Source of the DNA: Dendronalium phyllosphericum CENA369
Lineage (GTDB): Bacteria; Cyanobacteriota; Cyanobacteriia; Cyanobacteriales; Nostocaceae
DNA: 53,195 bases
Direction of reading: 5' to 3'
Assembly: GCF_016056275.1 (NCBI RefSeq)
Contig: NZ_JAECZA010000022.1
Location: 1-53,195 of the forward strand
The translations under genes and the position numbers were made by a program. Below, one piece after another: positions 16,526 through 26,013 of the stretch. Numbering within the stretch: position 1 is the first letter of the stretch; every line of letters begins with the position of its first letter. Below the pieces are notes generated by a model. The model did no database searches. It saw nothing but the letters and a program-made list of their open reading frames with translations, and was not told the DNA's origin.

Positions 16526-17692
16526 TTATCTCACCTCGGCTGTTGTTGCTTGACGAGCTGTTTGCATTGCTTGCACAAACTCTTCAAACAAGTAATCAGC
16601 GTCATGGGGGCCGGGACTGGCCTCTGGATGATATTGTACAGAGAATATCGGCAGAGACTTATGACGTACTCCAGCTACGGTGCGATCGTTTAAGTTTAGG
16701 TGGCTAATTTCCACAACTGCCGCAGGTAAAGAATCTGGGTCGATCGCAAAACTGTGGTTTTGGCTGGTAATTTCTATCCTTTGTTGTAATCCCGCAGGCT
16801 GATTCAAACCCCGATGACCAAATTTGAGTTTAAAGGTTTCTGCTCCCAGAGCATGACCCAAAATTTGGTGTCCCATACAAATACCAAACATGGGTTTCTG
16901 GCTTTGAAGCAATGCCTTGGTAGTTTCAATGCCCTGAATAACTGCCGCTGGGTCGCCAGGCCCGTTGGAAAGAAAAATACCATCTGGATTGTAATTGAGA
17001 ATTTCTTCTGGTGGTGTATCAGCAGGAACAACTATCACCCGACAACCATAACTTGCCAAGCGGCGCAAGATATTGCGTTTCACGCCAAAGTCAAGGGCAA
17101 CCACAGTCAAAGATTCCCGATCGCCTGTCAGGGGCTGGGAGTTAAATTCCCAAGTTGGAATAGTGGGATCTGACCATTCATAAACCTTGGGGGTGGTGAC
17201 TTCGCGTACCAAATTTAATCCTGCCATGTTGGGAGCAGCTTGCACCTGTTCTAGCAACTCCGCCTCATCTAAAATCGTTGTGGAAATGCCACCGTTCATG
17301 GCTCCGAACATGCGAATTTTGCGGGTAAGGGCGCGGGTATCGATGCCGTAAATACCTGGTATTTGGTACTGTTTGAGGTAATCAGGCAATGATTGTGTTG
17401 AGCGCCAGTTACTGGGTTGATGACAAATATTGCGAGCGATCGCCCCCCGTACTTGCGGTCGTTCTGATTCCTCATCTTCAGGATTAATGCCTGTGTTGCC
17501 CAATTCTGGATAAGTAAAAATAACTATTTGACCGCAATAACTAGGGTCAGTTAGTACTTCTTGGTATCCGGTCATGCCAGTGTTAAATACTACTTCCCCG
17601 ATTGTGGTTCCTGTCGCACCGAAAGACCAACCGCGATAAGTGGTGCCGTCTGCTAAGACAAGTAGAGCAGGTATTGCGTCAGTCAAGGTCAT
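16526..17692 (-). CDS. carA: Carbamoyl-phosphate synthase small (glutaminase) subunit
   Basis: CarA hydrolyses glutamine and passes ammonia to CarB to make carbamoyl phosphate for arginine and pyrimidine synthesis. The N-terminal CPSase small-chain domain ([33 protein letters not shown]) is followed by a class I glutamine amidotransferase domain with the nucleophile in [15 protein letters not shown] and the His/Glu of the triad in [15 protein letters not shown]. At 388 residues it has normal full length. ATG at 17692 gives the expected beginning [16 protein letters not shown]. carB is not in the window, which is usual for cyanobacteria, where the two are unlinked. STRR repeats lie on both sides. 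Confidence 0.96.
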   Translation of the reverse strand: MTLTDAIPALLVLADGTTYRGWSFGATGTTIGEVVFNTGMTGYQEVLTDPSYCGQIVIFTYPELGNTGINPEDEESERPQVRGAIARNICHQPSNWRSTQSLPDYLKQYQIPGIYGIDTRALTRKIRMFGAMNGGISTTILDEAELLEQVQAAPNMAGLNLVREVTTPKVYEWSDPTIPTWEFNSQPLTGDRESLTVVALDFGVKRNILRRLASYGCRVIVVPADTPPEEILNYNPDGIFLSNGPGDPAAVIQGIETTKALLQSQKPMFGICMGHQILGHALGAETFKLKFGHRGLNQPAGLQQRIEITSQNHSFAIDPDSLPAAVVEISHLNLNDRTVAGVRHKSLPIFSVQYHPEASPGPHDADYLFEEFVQAMQTARQATTAEVR

Positions 17693-17699
17693 AGGCGAT

Positions 17700-17820
17700 A
17701 GATTAGGGATTGGGGATTGGGGATTGGGGATTAGGTATTAATAACTTACAAAATTAAGGATTAGAAATTTAGAGATTAAAATAATTTTTCCTAGTCCCTA
17801 GTCTCCAGTCCCCTATTATC
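17700..17820. repeat. STRR repeats upstream of carA
   Basis: The run gattagggattggggattggggattggggattaggtatt (about 17700-17739) and the complementary-looking cctagtccctagtctccagtcccctatt (about 17790-17817) form a fold-back pair across the divergent promoter region of carA and the aspartic-protease gene. Confidence 0.6.
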
Positions 17821-17956
17821 CCATGAATTTGGAAATTACGCGCTCTTAAGGAAATTAAGTAAAAATTAAAAAGAGGACGTGCAAGATTTGAGTATAAGGG
17901 AATCGATGGCGGCAGTGGATTTGCAGTTCCTTGGGCAGTTAAAATCGAAATTAATT

Positions 17957-19018
17957 ATGCTTCAGCCTTTTTTGTCTCGTGCAGCCCTGATTTTTCTCTC
18001 AAGCGCTTTAGCAGTCTTGGGTGTTGCCTGTAGTCAAGAAAAACAGACTACTGCAATTCTTCGCACTCAAGAGTCTGAAGTCAATGACAATCCGGTAGTA
18101 CCGCCTGCTACTGAACCAGCAACACCATCGGCGATCCCAAAACCAGAAATTGTGTCACCGTCGGAATTTGCACTAAGTTCTTTTGAACAAGGATTAGATA
18201 AAGCCGCAGGGGCCGAAACTATTAGTCAATCCGCTCAATCCCCAGAGGATTGGAATTTGGTAGAAAGTCAATTCCAAGAGGCGATCGCGCTGATGAAAAA
18301 AGTGCGGCGGCAAAGTTCGGATTTTGCGATCGCCCAAGCCAAAATTTCCGAATACCAACGTCAGGTTAAATATGCTCGACAAAAAGCGACTCCTAGCCGT
18401 TACTTGTCATCAGAGGTACAACCCAAGAAGGTAGTAGTTGTCGTTCCTCAAGTATCAACTACGCCCAATTTGACTATACCCGTACCTCCTCCCATCCAAG
18501 CAAAATTGCCACCAGCAAAACCCTTGTTTCCCTCACCAGAATTGCTCGCTCCAGACAAAGATGTATTTGTTGCTCCAATTAAACGGCGCATTGGTGGTAC
18601 GCCAATTGTGGAAGTAACTTTTAACGGTCAGCGACAGTTTGACATGATTGTGGATACAGGAGCCAGTGGTACGGTAATTACCCAACAAATGGCCGTGGCG
18701 TTGGGAGTAGTACCAGTGGGGAGGGCTAAGGCTAACACTGCCAGTTCTAGAGCAGTAGAATTTCCTATTGGCTATCTCGATTCGATGGCAGTTGGTGGGG
18801 TAGTGGTAAATAAATTACCAGTAGCGATCGCAGGTTCGGAACTAGAAACCGGACTTTTGGGGCATGACTTTTTTGGGAATTATGATGTCACCATCAAGCG
18901 CAATGTCATAGAATTTCGCCCACAATCGCGATCGGAAATCAATTCCGCAGAAACTGGACTAGTTCCTCCAATTTTGCCCAAGGAGTACCACTCTGTAGAA
19001 TCTCCTTTGCCACCCTAA
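17957..19018 (+). CDS. Retropepsin-like aspartic protease, probable lipoprotein
   Basis: A signal peptide with lipobox (ALAVLGVAC, then SQEKQ) indicates a lipoprotein anchored outside the cytoplasm. A low-complexity, Pro-rich linker (about residues 30-190) precedes a single retropepsin-type domain with [19 protein letters not shown] (catalytic DTGAS) and [15 protein letters not shown]. Single-domain enzymes of this fold work as dimers. ATG at 17957 puts the signal peptide at the N-terminus. A GTG at 17879 has a better ribosome site (GAGG) but would add 26 residues before the signal; it remains an alternative. The last 80 bases overlap trpD on the other strand, so the C-terminal tail (after VIEFRPQSR) is antisense to a core enzyme gene. 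Confidence 0.8.
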   Translation: MLQPFLSRAALIFLSSALAVLGVACSQEKQTTAILRTQESEVNDNPVVPPATEPATPSAIPKPEIVSPSEFALSSFEQGLDKAAGAETISQSAQSPEDWNLVESQFQEAIALMKKVRRQSSDFAIAQAKISEYQRQVKYARQKATPSRYLSSEVQPKKVVVVVPQVSTTPNLTIPVPPPIQAKLPPAKPLFPSPELLAPDKDVFVAPIKRRIGGTPIVEVTFNGQRQFDMIVDTGASGTVITQQMAVALGVVPVGRAKANTASSRAVEFPIGYLDSMAVGGVVVNKLPVAIAGSELETGLLGHDFFGNYDVTIKRNVIEFRPQSRSEINSAETGLVPPILPKEYHSVESPLPP

Positions 19019-20069
19019 CGCCTTGAGCGCAATCCAGCAACGGGATCGCACCTGCTACTTGTAGCGCCAACGACGCATTTAAAGCTACTGCGTTTCGTTG
19101 GGCAATAGTTCCTTTACCTTGCAGCACGGCCTTGAGAATTTCCGCATTTTCCTGCACATCCCCACCCCGGAGCATACCTATAGGTGCAGGTGTTAAACCC
19201 ACCTCTTCCGGATTCACAGTAGTTAACCGCACTTCACCGTCAGATAATACTGCTAAGTCAGTTAAATCTCCTAACCCCGCCTCATCTAATTTTTCTCGCC
19301 CATGTAAAACAATTGCTTTTTGCTTGCCTAAATTGTGTAACGCTTGGGCAACAGTTGCCAAAAGTTTGGGAGTAAACAGCCCCACGACTTGCCCAGTGGG
19401 CTGTAAGGGATTTACCAAGGGGCCTAATAAGTTGAAGACAGTTCGTACCCTCAGAGTCCGCCGTAGTGAGGCAACTGCCTTAAGGGCTGGATGCCAACCA
19501 GGGGCAAACAGAAAAGTAATTCCTACCTCTTGTAGTGCTGCTTGTACTTTCTCGCTAGGGGCATTCAGGTTTACTCCTAAAGCTTCTAAGACATCCGCAC
19601 TTCCCGTCAGGCTTGATGCCGAGCGATTACCGTGCTTGGCAACAGGTATACCATAGGCAGCAGCAACAAAGGCCACTGCTGTGGAAATATTAAAGGTAGA
19701 CGATCCATCTCCACCAGTGCCGCAGGTATCTATAAGAGTGCTGAGTGCTGAGTGTTGAGTGCTGAGTGTTGAGTGTTGAGTGCTGAGTGCTGAGGGCTGA
19801 GTGCTGAGTGGGGAGTGTTGGGTGCTGAGTGGGGAACATTGGGATTGTAATACTTCGGCCATACCAGTCAACTCTTCAGCAGATACACCTTTAAAGTTCA
19901 ACGCTGTTAAAATTGCTCCTGATAACTCTGGGGGAACCGCTTCACTCAGCCATCCTTGCATCAATTCAGCTGCTTGAGTGCGGGACAATGATTCACCATC
20001 TATTAATTGTTGCAGCAAAATATACCAACTGGCAGAGGATTCTTGAGCAGGGATTGGAGAAGTTGTCAT
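18939..20069 (-). CDS. trpD: Anthranilate phosphoribosyltransferase with heptamer-repeat insert
   Basis: TrpD joins anthranilate to phosphoribosyl pyrophosphate in tryptophan synthesis. The N-terminal helical domain ([17 protein letters not shown]) is followed by the PRPP loop [17 protein letters not shown], then [21 protein letters not shown] and [21 protein letters not shown], all intact. At 376 residues it is about 30 longer than usual. The excess is a Ser/Thr/Leu/Gln/His-rich run ([14 protein letters not shown] and so on) directly before the PRPP loop, encoded by fourteen heptamer repeats of the gagtgct type. The frame is preserved. The insert should lie in a surface loop between the helical domain and the catalytic domain, so activity may be kept; this is inference. 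The 3' end overlaps the convergent protease gene by 80 bases. Confidence 0.95.
   Translation of the reverse strand: MTTSPIPAQESSASWYILLQQLIDGESLSRTQAAELMQGWLSEAVPPELSGAILTALNFKGVSAEELTGMAEVLQSQCSPLSTQHSPLSTQPSALSTQHSTLSTQHSALSTLIDTCGTGGDGSSTFNISTAVAFVAAAYGIPVAKHGNRSASSLTGSADVLEALGVNLNAPSEKVQAALQEVGITFLFAPGWHPALKAVASLRRTLRVRTVFNLLGPLVNPLQPTGQVVGLFTPKLLATVAQALHNLGKQKAIVLHGREKLDEAGLGDLTDLAVLSDGEVRLTTVNPEEVGLTPAPIGMLRGGDVQENAEILKAVLQGKGTIAQRNAVALNASLALQVAGAIPLLDCAQGVRVAKEILQSGTPWAKLEELVQFLRN
19736..19833. repeat. Fourteen heptamer repeats inside trpD
   Basis: Consecutive 7-base units on the + strand run gagtgct, gagtgct, gagtgtt, gagtgct, gagtgtt, gagtgtt, gagtgct, gagtgct, gagggct, gagtgct, gagtggg, gagtgtt, gggtgct, gagtggg. 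Six are exact gagtgct. Because 7 is not a multiple of 3, the repeat cycles through all frames every 21 bases and is translated as a 7-residue period, (S-x-L-S-T-Q-x)n, on the minus strand. Confidence 0.93.
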
Positions 20070-20154
20070 AGCTAAGGGTTTGTGTGTTGAGTGTAGCTAC
20101 ATTGAAGGGCATGGCAGCTATCCTACCGAAAAATTGACCACTATCAAATCAAAG

Positions 20155-21063
20155 TTAGATTGAAATTTCAAAACTCGACTTAATTGAGTTACTAAAGTTA
20201 GTATTTGTTGCTTTTAATTCTAAATTTCGTTGTCCTTCATAGTTAGTAATAAATAACTCTTTTCCCTTAGCAGCATTTATCTGCTTATAGTTGTTCATGC
20301 CATACTGCAATTCCCACTCTGAGATATTAGCCCATTGAAAATTTTCTTGAATTTGCGGTGAATTGTCATAAGTTATTAGCCAACGATGATGGCATTGTTT
20401 TAAATGTTCAGCAAATCTATGATGGTCAAAAGATATGTGCAAGTTCCCTTCTTTGCCGTATAGCTTTGATTTAGTAGCAATGAAATAAGGAGGATCTAAA
20501 AATAAAAATATATCTTCGCCCTGTTCATTCAATAGCTGACTGTAATCTAAGTTAGTAACTTTGACATTCTCTGTTAAAATATTTTCTAGTTTTTCTAGAC
20601 GTTCTATGGAAGAATCTGTAAATCGTTTATGAAAAGCTTCTTGAGAAAAACCACCTGATTCAACAGTTCCACTGAACGTAATTCTATTCAGAACAAAAAA
20701 GCGAACTGCTCTTTCAAAATCGGATAAATTATTGACATTTATGCTTGTTAATTCTAAAAATAGTAATTGTCCATTTGAGTATTTACATTTTAGATTACGA
20801 ATTTCTTTAACTAATTGAGTTAGATCTGATTGAGCAAACTTCCAAAATAAAAATAGTTCGCGGTTTAAATCATTAATCCAAATATTTAGATGAGGAAATT
20901 TTTGTTTTAAGTAAATAAAAACAGAACCACCACCCACAAAAGGTTCTCTATATTCAGAAAAACTATCTGGCAAGTATTCAATTATTTGCTTTATTGCTTT
21001 AGACTTCCCGCCAGGATAACGAAGTGGACTTTTGATTGTAAATTTGGTTCTTTTTTCAGGCAT
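20155..21063 (-). CDS. Dam-family DNA adenine methyltransferase (solitary)
   Basis: This 302-residue D12-class N6-adenine methyltransferase has the conserved motifs SPLRYPGGKSKAI and EPFVGGGSVFIYL (S-adenosylmethionine binding), WINDLNRELFLFWK, and the catalytic FLDPPYFIATKSKLYG. The order FxGG then DPPY marks the alpha class to which Dam and DpnM belong. Members methylate adenine, often in GATC, but specificity cannot be read from these motifs. No restriction endonuclease gene is adjacent, so it is either a solitary regulator-type enzyme or an imported gene. It is notably AT-rich compared with trpD and the ClC gene on either side, which could suggest transfer. ATG at 21063 is the only good start. 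Confidence 0.9.
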   Translation of the reverse strand: MPEKRTKFTIKSPLRYPGGKSKAIKQIIEYLPDSFSEYREPFVGGGSVFIYLKQKFPHLNIWINDLNRELFLFWKFAQSDLTQLVKEIRNLKCKYSNGQLLFLELTSINVNNLSDFERAVRFFVLNRITFSGTVESGGFSQEAFHKRFTDSSIERLEKLENILTENVKVTNLDYSQLLNEQGEDIFLFLDPPYFIATKSKLYGKEGNLHISFDHHRFAEHLKQCHHRWLITYDNSPQIQENFQWANISEWELQYGMNNYKQINAAKGKELFITNYEGQRNLELKATNTNFSNSIKSSFEISI

Positions 21064-21344
21064 TCTTCCAAAAATACTATATCTTGTTCAAAGTGAGCGA
21101 TCGCCATTAGCGACGTGAGGAGATCGCTGCGAAAGGGTATAGGTAGTTCATGACGGCTACTTAAATCGGTTAATTTTCATGTGAACTTGGGCGATCGCTA
21201 CAGCTATGATAAATATCTATCTTTTGGCACAGAAAAATTTTATTTTGATTTCATTTTTTGATGAAAAGCTATGGTTAGGGTAAAGGGTAAGACATTCCAG
21301 ACTATGACACTGTCACTGTCAATTGACAAGCGATCGCTAAAAAT

Positions 21345-23933
21345 ATGTTAGTCAAGGGTAAAATTCTTTGGTTAAGGCTTTCTCGTCAGTTGCTTCGACC
21401 TAGACGCTTGGCTTTTGCGGAAGCTTGCCTAATTGGTCTCGTCTCTGGGCTAGCAGCAGTTTTTTTAGGACAGGCAGTAGACTGGGCAGGAGCATGGCGA
21501 GTGCATATTTCTTACCTGTGGCCTGCCTATTTGGTGTTACCTGGCATTGGCTTAATAGGGGGAATTCTAGCTGGTTGGCTAGTAGAGCGTTTCGCACCTG
21601 AAGCATCAGGTAGTGGAATGTCGGAAGTGAAGGCGGTATTGGCTCGCGTACCTATGCCGTTAAATCTGCGGATTGCTTTGGTCAAGCTAGTGAGCGCTAC
21701 ACTAGTGCTGGGTTCTGGAATACCCTTAGGACGAGAAGGGCCAACCGTGCAAATTGGGGCAGCTTTGGCAAATCAACTCAGTAATTGGGTTCCGACTTCA
21801 CCAGAACATCGGCGGCAACTTATGGCCGCCGGAGCCGGCGCAGGGTTAGCCGCGGCTTTTAATGCACCCATCGCGGGTGTTTTGTTTGTAGTAGAAGAAC
21901 TGCTGCAAGATGTGTCAGATATCACTCTTGGCACTGCTATTTTGGCTTCTTTCATCGCTTCAGTCATCTCTCGGCTCTATGGTAGTCACAGCCTCGATCT
22001 GAATCTGAATTTAGCTGTGACGCATACAACCTTCTTCGCTCAGGAAATCCCTTTTTATTTAATTTTGGGAGTGCTAGCTGGGTTATTGGGCATTTTGTTT
22101 AATAAAGGTATTATTGCCAGTTTGGCATTCAATCGCCGCATAATGTATTTGAGTTTACCCTGGCGTATTGGAATTGTTGGCTTAATCACTGGTGTTGTAA
22201 TAGCTCTTTTGCCCTTGGCTTTTCGCAATAATGCCGGACTCAGGGAGATTGTGCTTACAGGTAGTGCTGACTGGTCATTTGCAGCGATCGCTTTTTTGGT
22301 GCAGTTTGCCCTAATTATTTTAACATACGGTTCTGGAGCGCCAGGGGGTTTACTAGTTCCGACCCTGGTTTTAGGAGCCGCTCTTGGCTATTTAGTAGGT
22401 GCTACCGAACATACTTTGCTAGGAATGAGTGCTGCCACAACTTATGCCCATGTGGGTATGGCTGCATTTTTTAGCGCCGTCTCCAAAGTACCAATTACAG
22501 CAGTCGTCATTGTCTTTGAGATGACAACGGATTTTAATCTGGTGCTACCGCTGATGATTGTGTCTGTAGTTGCCTATATAGTAGCGGAAAAGATTGACCG
22601 CAGGTCGCTCTACGATCTTTTACTAGAGTGGAAAGGCATTCACATTACAAAAGAACCAAGTACAGAGGGGTTTTTAGCACAATTAAATGCGGCAGATGTC
22701 ATGCAACGGCGCGTGGAAACTCTCTCTAGCCAGATGAGTATTGATGAAGCAATGCAGGCCTTTTCCACCTCTCAGCATCGTAACTTTCCAGTTTTAACGA
22801 ATGGAAAACTTGCTGGCATCGTTACTCAGAAAGATTTAGTAAGTATTGCCTCGCAACACTTAAACACAGATACAGTTATTAATGAGATTATGACACCAGA
22901 GCCAGTGACAGCAAGTCCAACAGCTACGCTGGCTCATGTACTGCATTTACTCAATCGCTATAACTTGAGCTGCTTGCCTGTTACAGAAGGTCGAAAGCTA
23001 GTAGGAATTATTACCCGCAGCGATATTATTCGCGTAGAAGCAGAGCGATTGAGTGGCAATACCCAACAGGTAAAACCAAAATCAGCGCCTTCTTATGTAA
23101 TTTACCAAACTCGCGCTCCTGCCACAGGCAAAGGACGTTTACTAGTACCACTTTCCCATCCCCAGACAGCTCAGACTTTATTGGCAATGGCAGCTGCGAT
23201 CGCCAGAGCTAACAATTATGAAATAGAATGCTTGCAAGTAGCGATCGTTCCATCTAACCGCATCCCATCTGAAACACCAGTACAAATCAGCAAAAGCCTT
23301 GAGCTTTTGCAACAAGCAATAGTGTTAGGAGAAGATTGGCGGATTCCAGTTCACACCCAAATTAGAGTTGCCCATAATGTCGCTGGAGCAATTCTAGAAA
23401 CTGTGAAAGAGCGACACATCGACTTAGTGCTAATGGGTTGGAAAGGCAGCACGGCAACTCCTGGTAGAGTTTTCAGCCGAGTGGTAGATACTGTAATTCG
23501 CCAAGCGGCTTGTGATGTTGTCTTGGCTAAATTAGATGATAAAAGAGCGTTTGACCGTTGGTTGCTGCCAATGGCAGGCGGTCCTAATTCCAGACAAGCA
23601 CTTAAGTTATTACCTGCTCTTGCTTCTCTAAGTACATCGCCAGAAATTAAGCTATGCCAAGTTTTCCAGCCTAGCGAATCCATGCCTAACACAACATTAC
23701 TAGAAAACTCTGTCAGCTTTCTCCAACGCCGAGTTAAGGGTAAGGTGATAGCCACTCCAGTGCGTGCCAATTCTGTTCCTGAAGCTGTACTTGAGTGTGC
23801 CCAGCAAGACAAAAGTGATGTGATTGTTCTGGGGGCTAGCCGTGAAAGTTTACTCCAACAGGTGATTCAAGGAAATATTCCAGAAAATATTTCTCGCAAA
23901 AGTAATTGCACAGTAATTCTGGTCAAAACTTAA
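21345..23933 (+). CDS. ClC-type chloride/proton transporter with CBS and two USP domains
   Basis: The 862-residue chain has a ClC membrane domain (about 20-420) with the anion-site motifs GSGMSEVKAV (89-98), GSGIPLGREGP (123-133; gating Glu131) and GSGAPGGLLVP (329-339). The pair Glu184-Glu185 in VVEELL corresponds to the internal proton glutamate of E. coli ClC, so an H+/Cl- antiporter rather than a channel is likely. A CBS pair follows (about 448-567: DVMQRRVETL, NEIMTPEPVTASPTATLAHVL), then two UspA-like domains (about 597-730 and 738-862; second ends SDVIVLGASRESLLQQ and TVILVKT). CBS and USP domains usually bind adenine nucleotides, so transport is probably tuned to energy state. It is divergent from the methylase; spacer 281 bases with two HIP1-like sites. 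Confidence 0.92.
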   Translation: MLVKGKILWLRLSRQLLRPRRLAFAEACLIGLVSGLAAVFLGQAVDWAGAWRVHISYLWPAYLVLPGIGLIGGILAGWLVERFAPEASGSGMSEVKAVLARVPMPLNLRIALVKLVSATLVLGSGIPLGREGPTVQIGAALANQLSNWVPTSPEHRRQLMAAGAGAGLAAAFNAPIAGVLFVVEELLQDVSDITLGTAILASFIASVISRLYGSHSLDLNLNLAVTHTTFFAQEIPFYLILGVLAGLLGILFNKGIIASLAFNRRIMYLSLPWRIGIVGLITGVVIALLPLAFRNNAGLREIVLTGSADWSFAAIAFLVQFALIILTYGSGAPGGLLVPTLVLGAALGYLVGATEHTLLGMSAATTYAHVGMAAFFSAVSKVPITAVVIVFEMTTDFNLVLPLMIVSVVAYIVAEKIDRRSLYDLLLEWKGIHITKEPSTEGFLAQLNAADVMQRRVETLSSQMSIDEAMQAFSTSQHRNFPVLTNGKLAGIVTQKDLVSIASQHLNTDTVINEIMTPEPVTASPTATLAHVLHLLNRYNLSCLPVTEGRKLVGIITRSDIIRVEAERLSGNTQQVKPKSAPSYVIYQTRAPATGKGRLLVPLSHPQTAQTLLAMAAAIARANNYEIECLQVAIVPSNRIPSETPVQISKSLELLQQAIVLGEDWRIPVHTQIRVAHNVAGAILETVKERHIDLVLMGWKGSTATPGRVFSRVVDTVIRQAACDVVLAKLDDKRAFDRWLLPMAGGPNSRQALKLLPALASLSTSPEIKLCQVFQPSESMPNTTLLENSVSFLQRRVKGKVIATPVRANSVPEAVLECAQQDKSDVIVLGASRESLLQQVIQGNIPENISRKSNCTVILVKT

Positions 23934-24069
23934 TTCGCAGTTTCTTAGTTGCGTGCAGTCCAACTCAATTTGCAATCGAGTAAGCTGAAAAACATCCAAA
24001 TTACATAATCGAATTAAATCAAACTTTATAGGAAGACACTCCATCTCAATTCAGAATAATAGAACAACT

Positions 24070-24444
24070 TTATTGCGATAAGTAGTCAGAGCAATTGAGC
24101 GCTTCTTTAGTTAAAGCAGTATCAGGATGTACCGTACACTTTAGATAATTGTTGTCGTTAAAGAATTGGCAGTTTTTACAAGGATGTTGCTTCAAATTGT
24201 TGATAGTTACTATGGCATTTTTAACTTCTACAACTTTACGGACTTGCGAAACTATCAAAACGACAACTGCCCAAACAATCATGAAGCAAACAGGAGCCAA
24301 AAATACTGCAACTAAAGGAATGTCTGCAAACTGCTGTTTCGTGTTATTTTTTGCTGCCTTAGATAGGTCAGCTTCAATCATGATGGATTGATTAACACTT
24401 TTTTGTGCGGATACGTAAAGTCGAAAAAGCTCCAAACTGTGCAT
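24070..24444 (-). CDS. Small membrane protein with C-terminal Cys cluster
   Basis: This 124-residue protein has one long hydrophobic segment (PLVAVFLAPVCFMIVWAVVV plus LIVS, about residues 43-66) and a soluble C-terminal tail with a regular Cys pattern: HPCKNCQFFNDNNYLKC, TVHPDTAL and ALNCSDY. The spacing C-x2-C ... C-x-V-H-P ... C-x-D-Y recurs in small cyanobacterial hypothetical proteins that I recall but cannot name. Four cysteines could bind metal or form disulfides. The first possible start is GTG at 24450; ATG at 24444 is chosen. ATG 21 codons further on (MIEADLSKAA) is also possible. It is convergent with the ClC gene; function unknown. Confidence 0.65.
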   Translation of the reverse strand: MHSLELFRLYVSAQKSVNQSIMIEADLSKAAKNNTKQQFADIPLVAVFLAPVCFMIVWAVVVLIVSQVRKVVEVKNAIVTINNLKQHPCKNCQFFNDNNYLKCTVHPDTALTKEALNCSDYLSQ

Positions 24445-24450
24445 TTTCAC

Positions 24451-25023
24451 AAACTTTATTTAGTCAAACTTAGTTTTAATCAGGATTATTTAGTTTAAAT
24501 ATCACCAGCTACTAGCCAAAAAACACTGGTGTTACCAACTTATCTTTTGCTAAAACTTGCTTTTGTCTAATAATTTTTAGTAAATAACATTTTTCAGCCA
24601 ACTTAATTACAGCTAAATCAATGCCAAGATAAGCACTATTAATTTGTATGAATAGCCGAAATAAGCTTGAATTAACAGTATGAGTATTTTTGAGCATAGA
24701 TGATTTATTTAAATCTAACTAAATAGTATTTTAGATTTTATAGAAACTTAAATCTATGTTTAAAGATATATTTTGATAATAATAAAGTGCTATAAATTAA
24801 ATAAACATCTGTTTATTTAGCTCAATAAACATTCTTTATCTAGATATAGATGCTAATCTAAACTTATTTCAGTACATAAATACTATTTTTGACTTAAACC
24901 CATACGAAGATGAGTGACCGTTTTTTTTTATAAAGGTTCACAGATTTCAAAATTTCATCAAGCTACGCTTACGTGTGAGTACCGAATCACATCTGTAATA
25001 TTTGTGCTTAAGAGATAAAAATT
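24451..25023. other. AT-rich spacer before the polysaccharide region
   Basis: These 570 bases are very AT-rich. A 61-codon open frame on the minus strand (24512-24697) has no ribosome site or family resemblance and is not called. The region marks a compositional step from housekeeping genes to the AT-richer glycosyltransferase cluster. Confidence 0.4.
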
Positions 25024-25905
25024 ATGATGTTAGAAGAAAAAAATTTCTGCTTTTGTACCTTAGCATTTGGAAAAAACTATCGGAGTTTAGCACTTTTATT
25101 AGCAAGAGATATAGAAAAATATTCGCCTAATACTTATTTTGTAATTTTAAGCGATCGCCCCAAGGAATTTAGCAAACAATCTAACGTTTTAGCCTTTAAA
25201 CATAGACAAAATAGCGTGAAAATTTACCACGATAAACGATTTGTACTTGCCAAAGCATTATCTATGTTTCACTCTTGTATATATATTGATGCAGATATGC
25301 GAATTGTAGCACCAGTACCACAAAATATGAAATGGTTACAAGTTCCAGGAATAACAGCTAGGTCTTGTGAAATTATGCCAAAAAAGTATACTAAAGTTTT
25401 TGCAGGAACTGCCGACCACAAACTATATAAACAGTTTATAGTAACTGAGAAAGCGGCGCAAAAGTTAAGTTTAAAATTAGAAAAGGAAGAAGTAAAATTT
25501 ATTTACGAATACTTATTCGCTATTACAAAAGATTCAGAAAAAGAACTCGAATTTCTCAAGCAATGGGAAATAATAGCACCTTATTTTGAATTAAACAGAG
25601 TTCATGATGGTGAAGGAAATGCCATAGGTTTAGCTGCTGCTAAGGCAGGTTTACAAGTTAGATGGAGTGAAATGGAAGGTATTTCCTTTTTTAAGGATAA
25701 AACTGAATTAATTAGAATTAAAAAAGGACAATCAAATATTCAAGATATGGCACTATATTTTGAGCAGCAAAAAATGTTGGAATACCCAAAAATATCAATT
25801 TTACAAAAATTTATATTTAAAATTTTTACTAATTTTAAATACTCATATAATCTATTGCGTTTAATAATAGTTACATTGCGTAATTTTGATTTTTATTACC
25901 AATAA
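25024..25905 (+). CDS. Putative GT-A-fold glycosyltransferase
   Basis: This 293-residue soluble protein begins with a Rossmann-like strand NFCFCTLAFGKNY and carries a DxD metal motif in YIDADMR (Asp89/Asp91), typical of GT-A-fold sugar transferases using nucleotide sugars and a divalent metal. The segment AKALSMFHSCIYIDADM resembles GT8-like enzymes. The C-terminal 60 residues are basic and AT-coded, perhaps a membrane-associated tail. It is the only + strand member on this side of the polysaccharide region and faces the two minus-strand paralogues at 26014 and 26963. The sugar is unknown. Confidence 0.65.
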   Translation: MMLEEKNFCFCTLAFGKNYRSLALLLARDIEKYSPNTYFVILSDRPKEFSKQSNVLAFKHRQNSVKIYHDKRFVLAKALSMFHSCIYIDADMRIVAPVPQNMKWLQVPGITARSCEIMPKKYTKVFAGTADHKLYKQFIVTEKAAQKLSLKLEKEEVKFIYEYLFAITKDSEKELEFLKQWEIIAPYFELNRVHDGEGNAIGLAAAKAGLQVRWSEMEGISFFKDKTELIRIKKGQSNIQDMALYFEQQKMLEYPKISILQKFIFKIFTNFKYSYNLLRLIIVTLRNFDFYYQ

Positions 25906-26013
25906 AATAGATAATTTTACTATTGCTCGATGTCATGATTAAGATGGGACAAAGGAGTAATTAAAAAATTTGGTATTACCCCTTTCTCAATAAAGAACGT
26001 GATTTAAAGATAA

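Noticed and set aside
17879-17956. GTG start for the aspartic-protease gene
   Set aside because: It has a good ribosome site but would put 26 hydrophilic residues before a lipoprotein signal peptide; kept only as an alternative.
19736-19833. Regular repeats considered as a CRISPR-like array
   Set aside because: Units are 7 bases with no spacers and lie inside trpD; they are STRR heptamers.
24512-24697. 61-codon minus-strand open frame
   Set aside because: No ribosome-binding site, no recognisable family or motif, AT-rich random-looking sequence.
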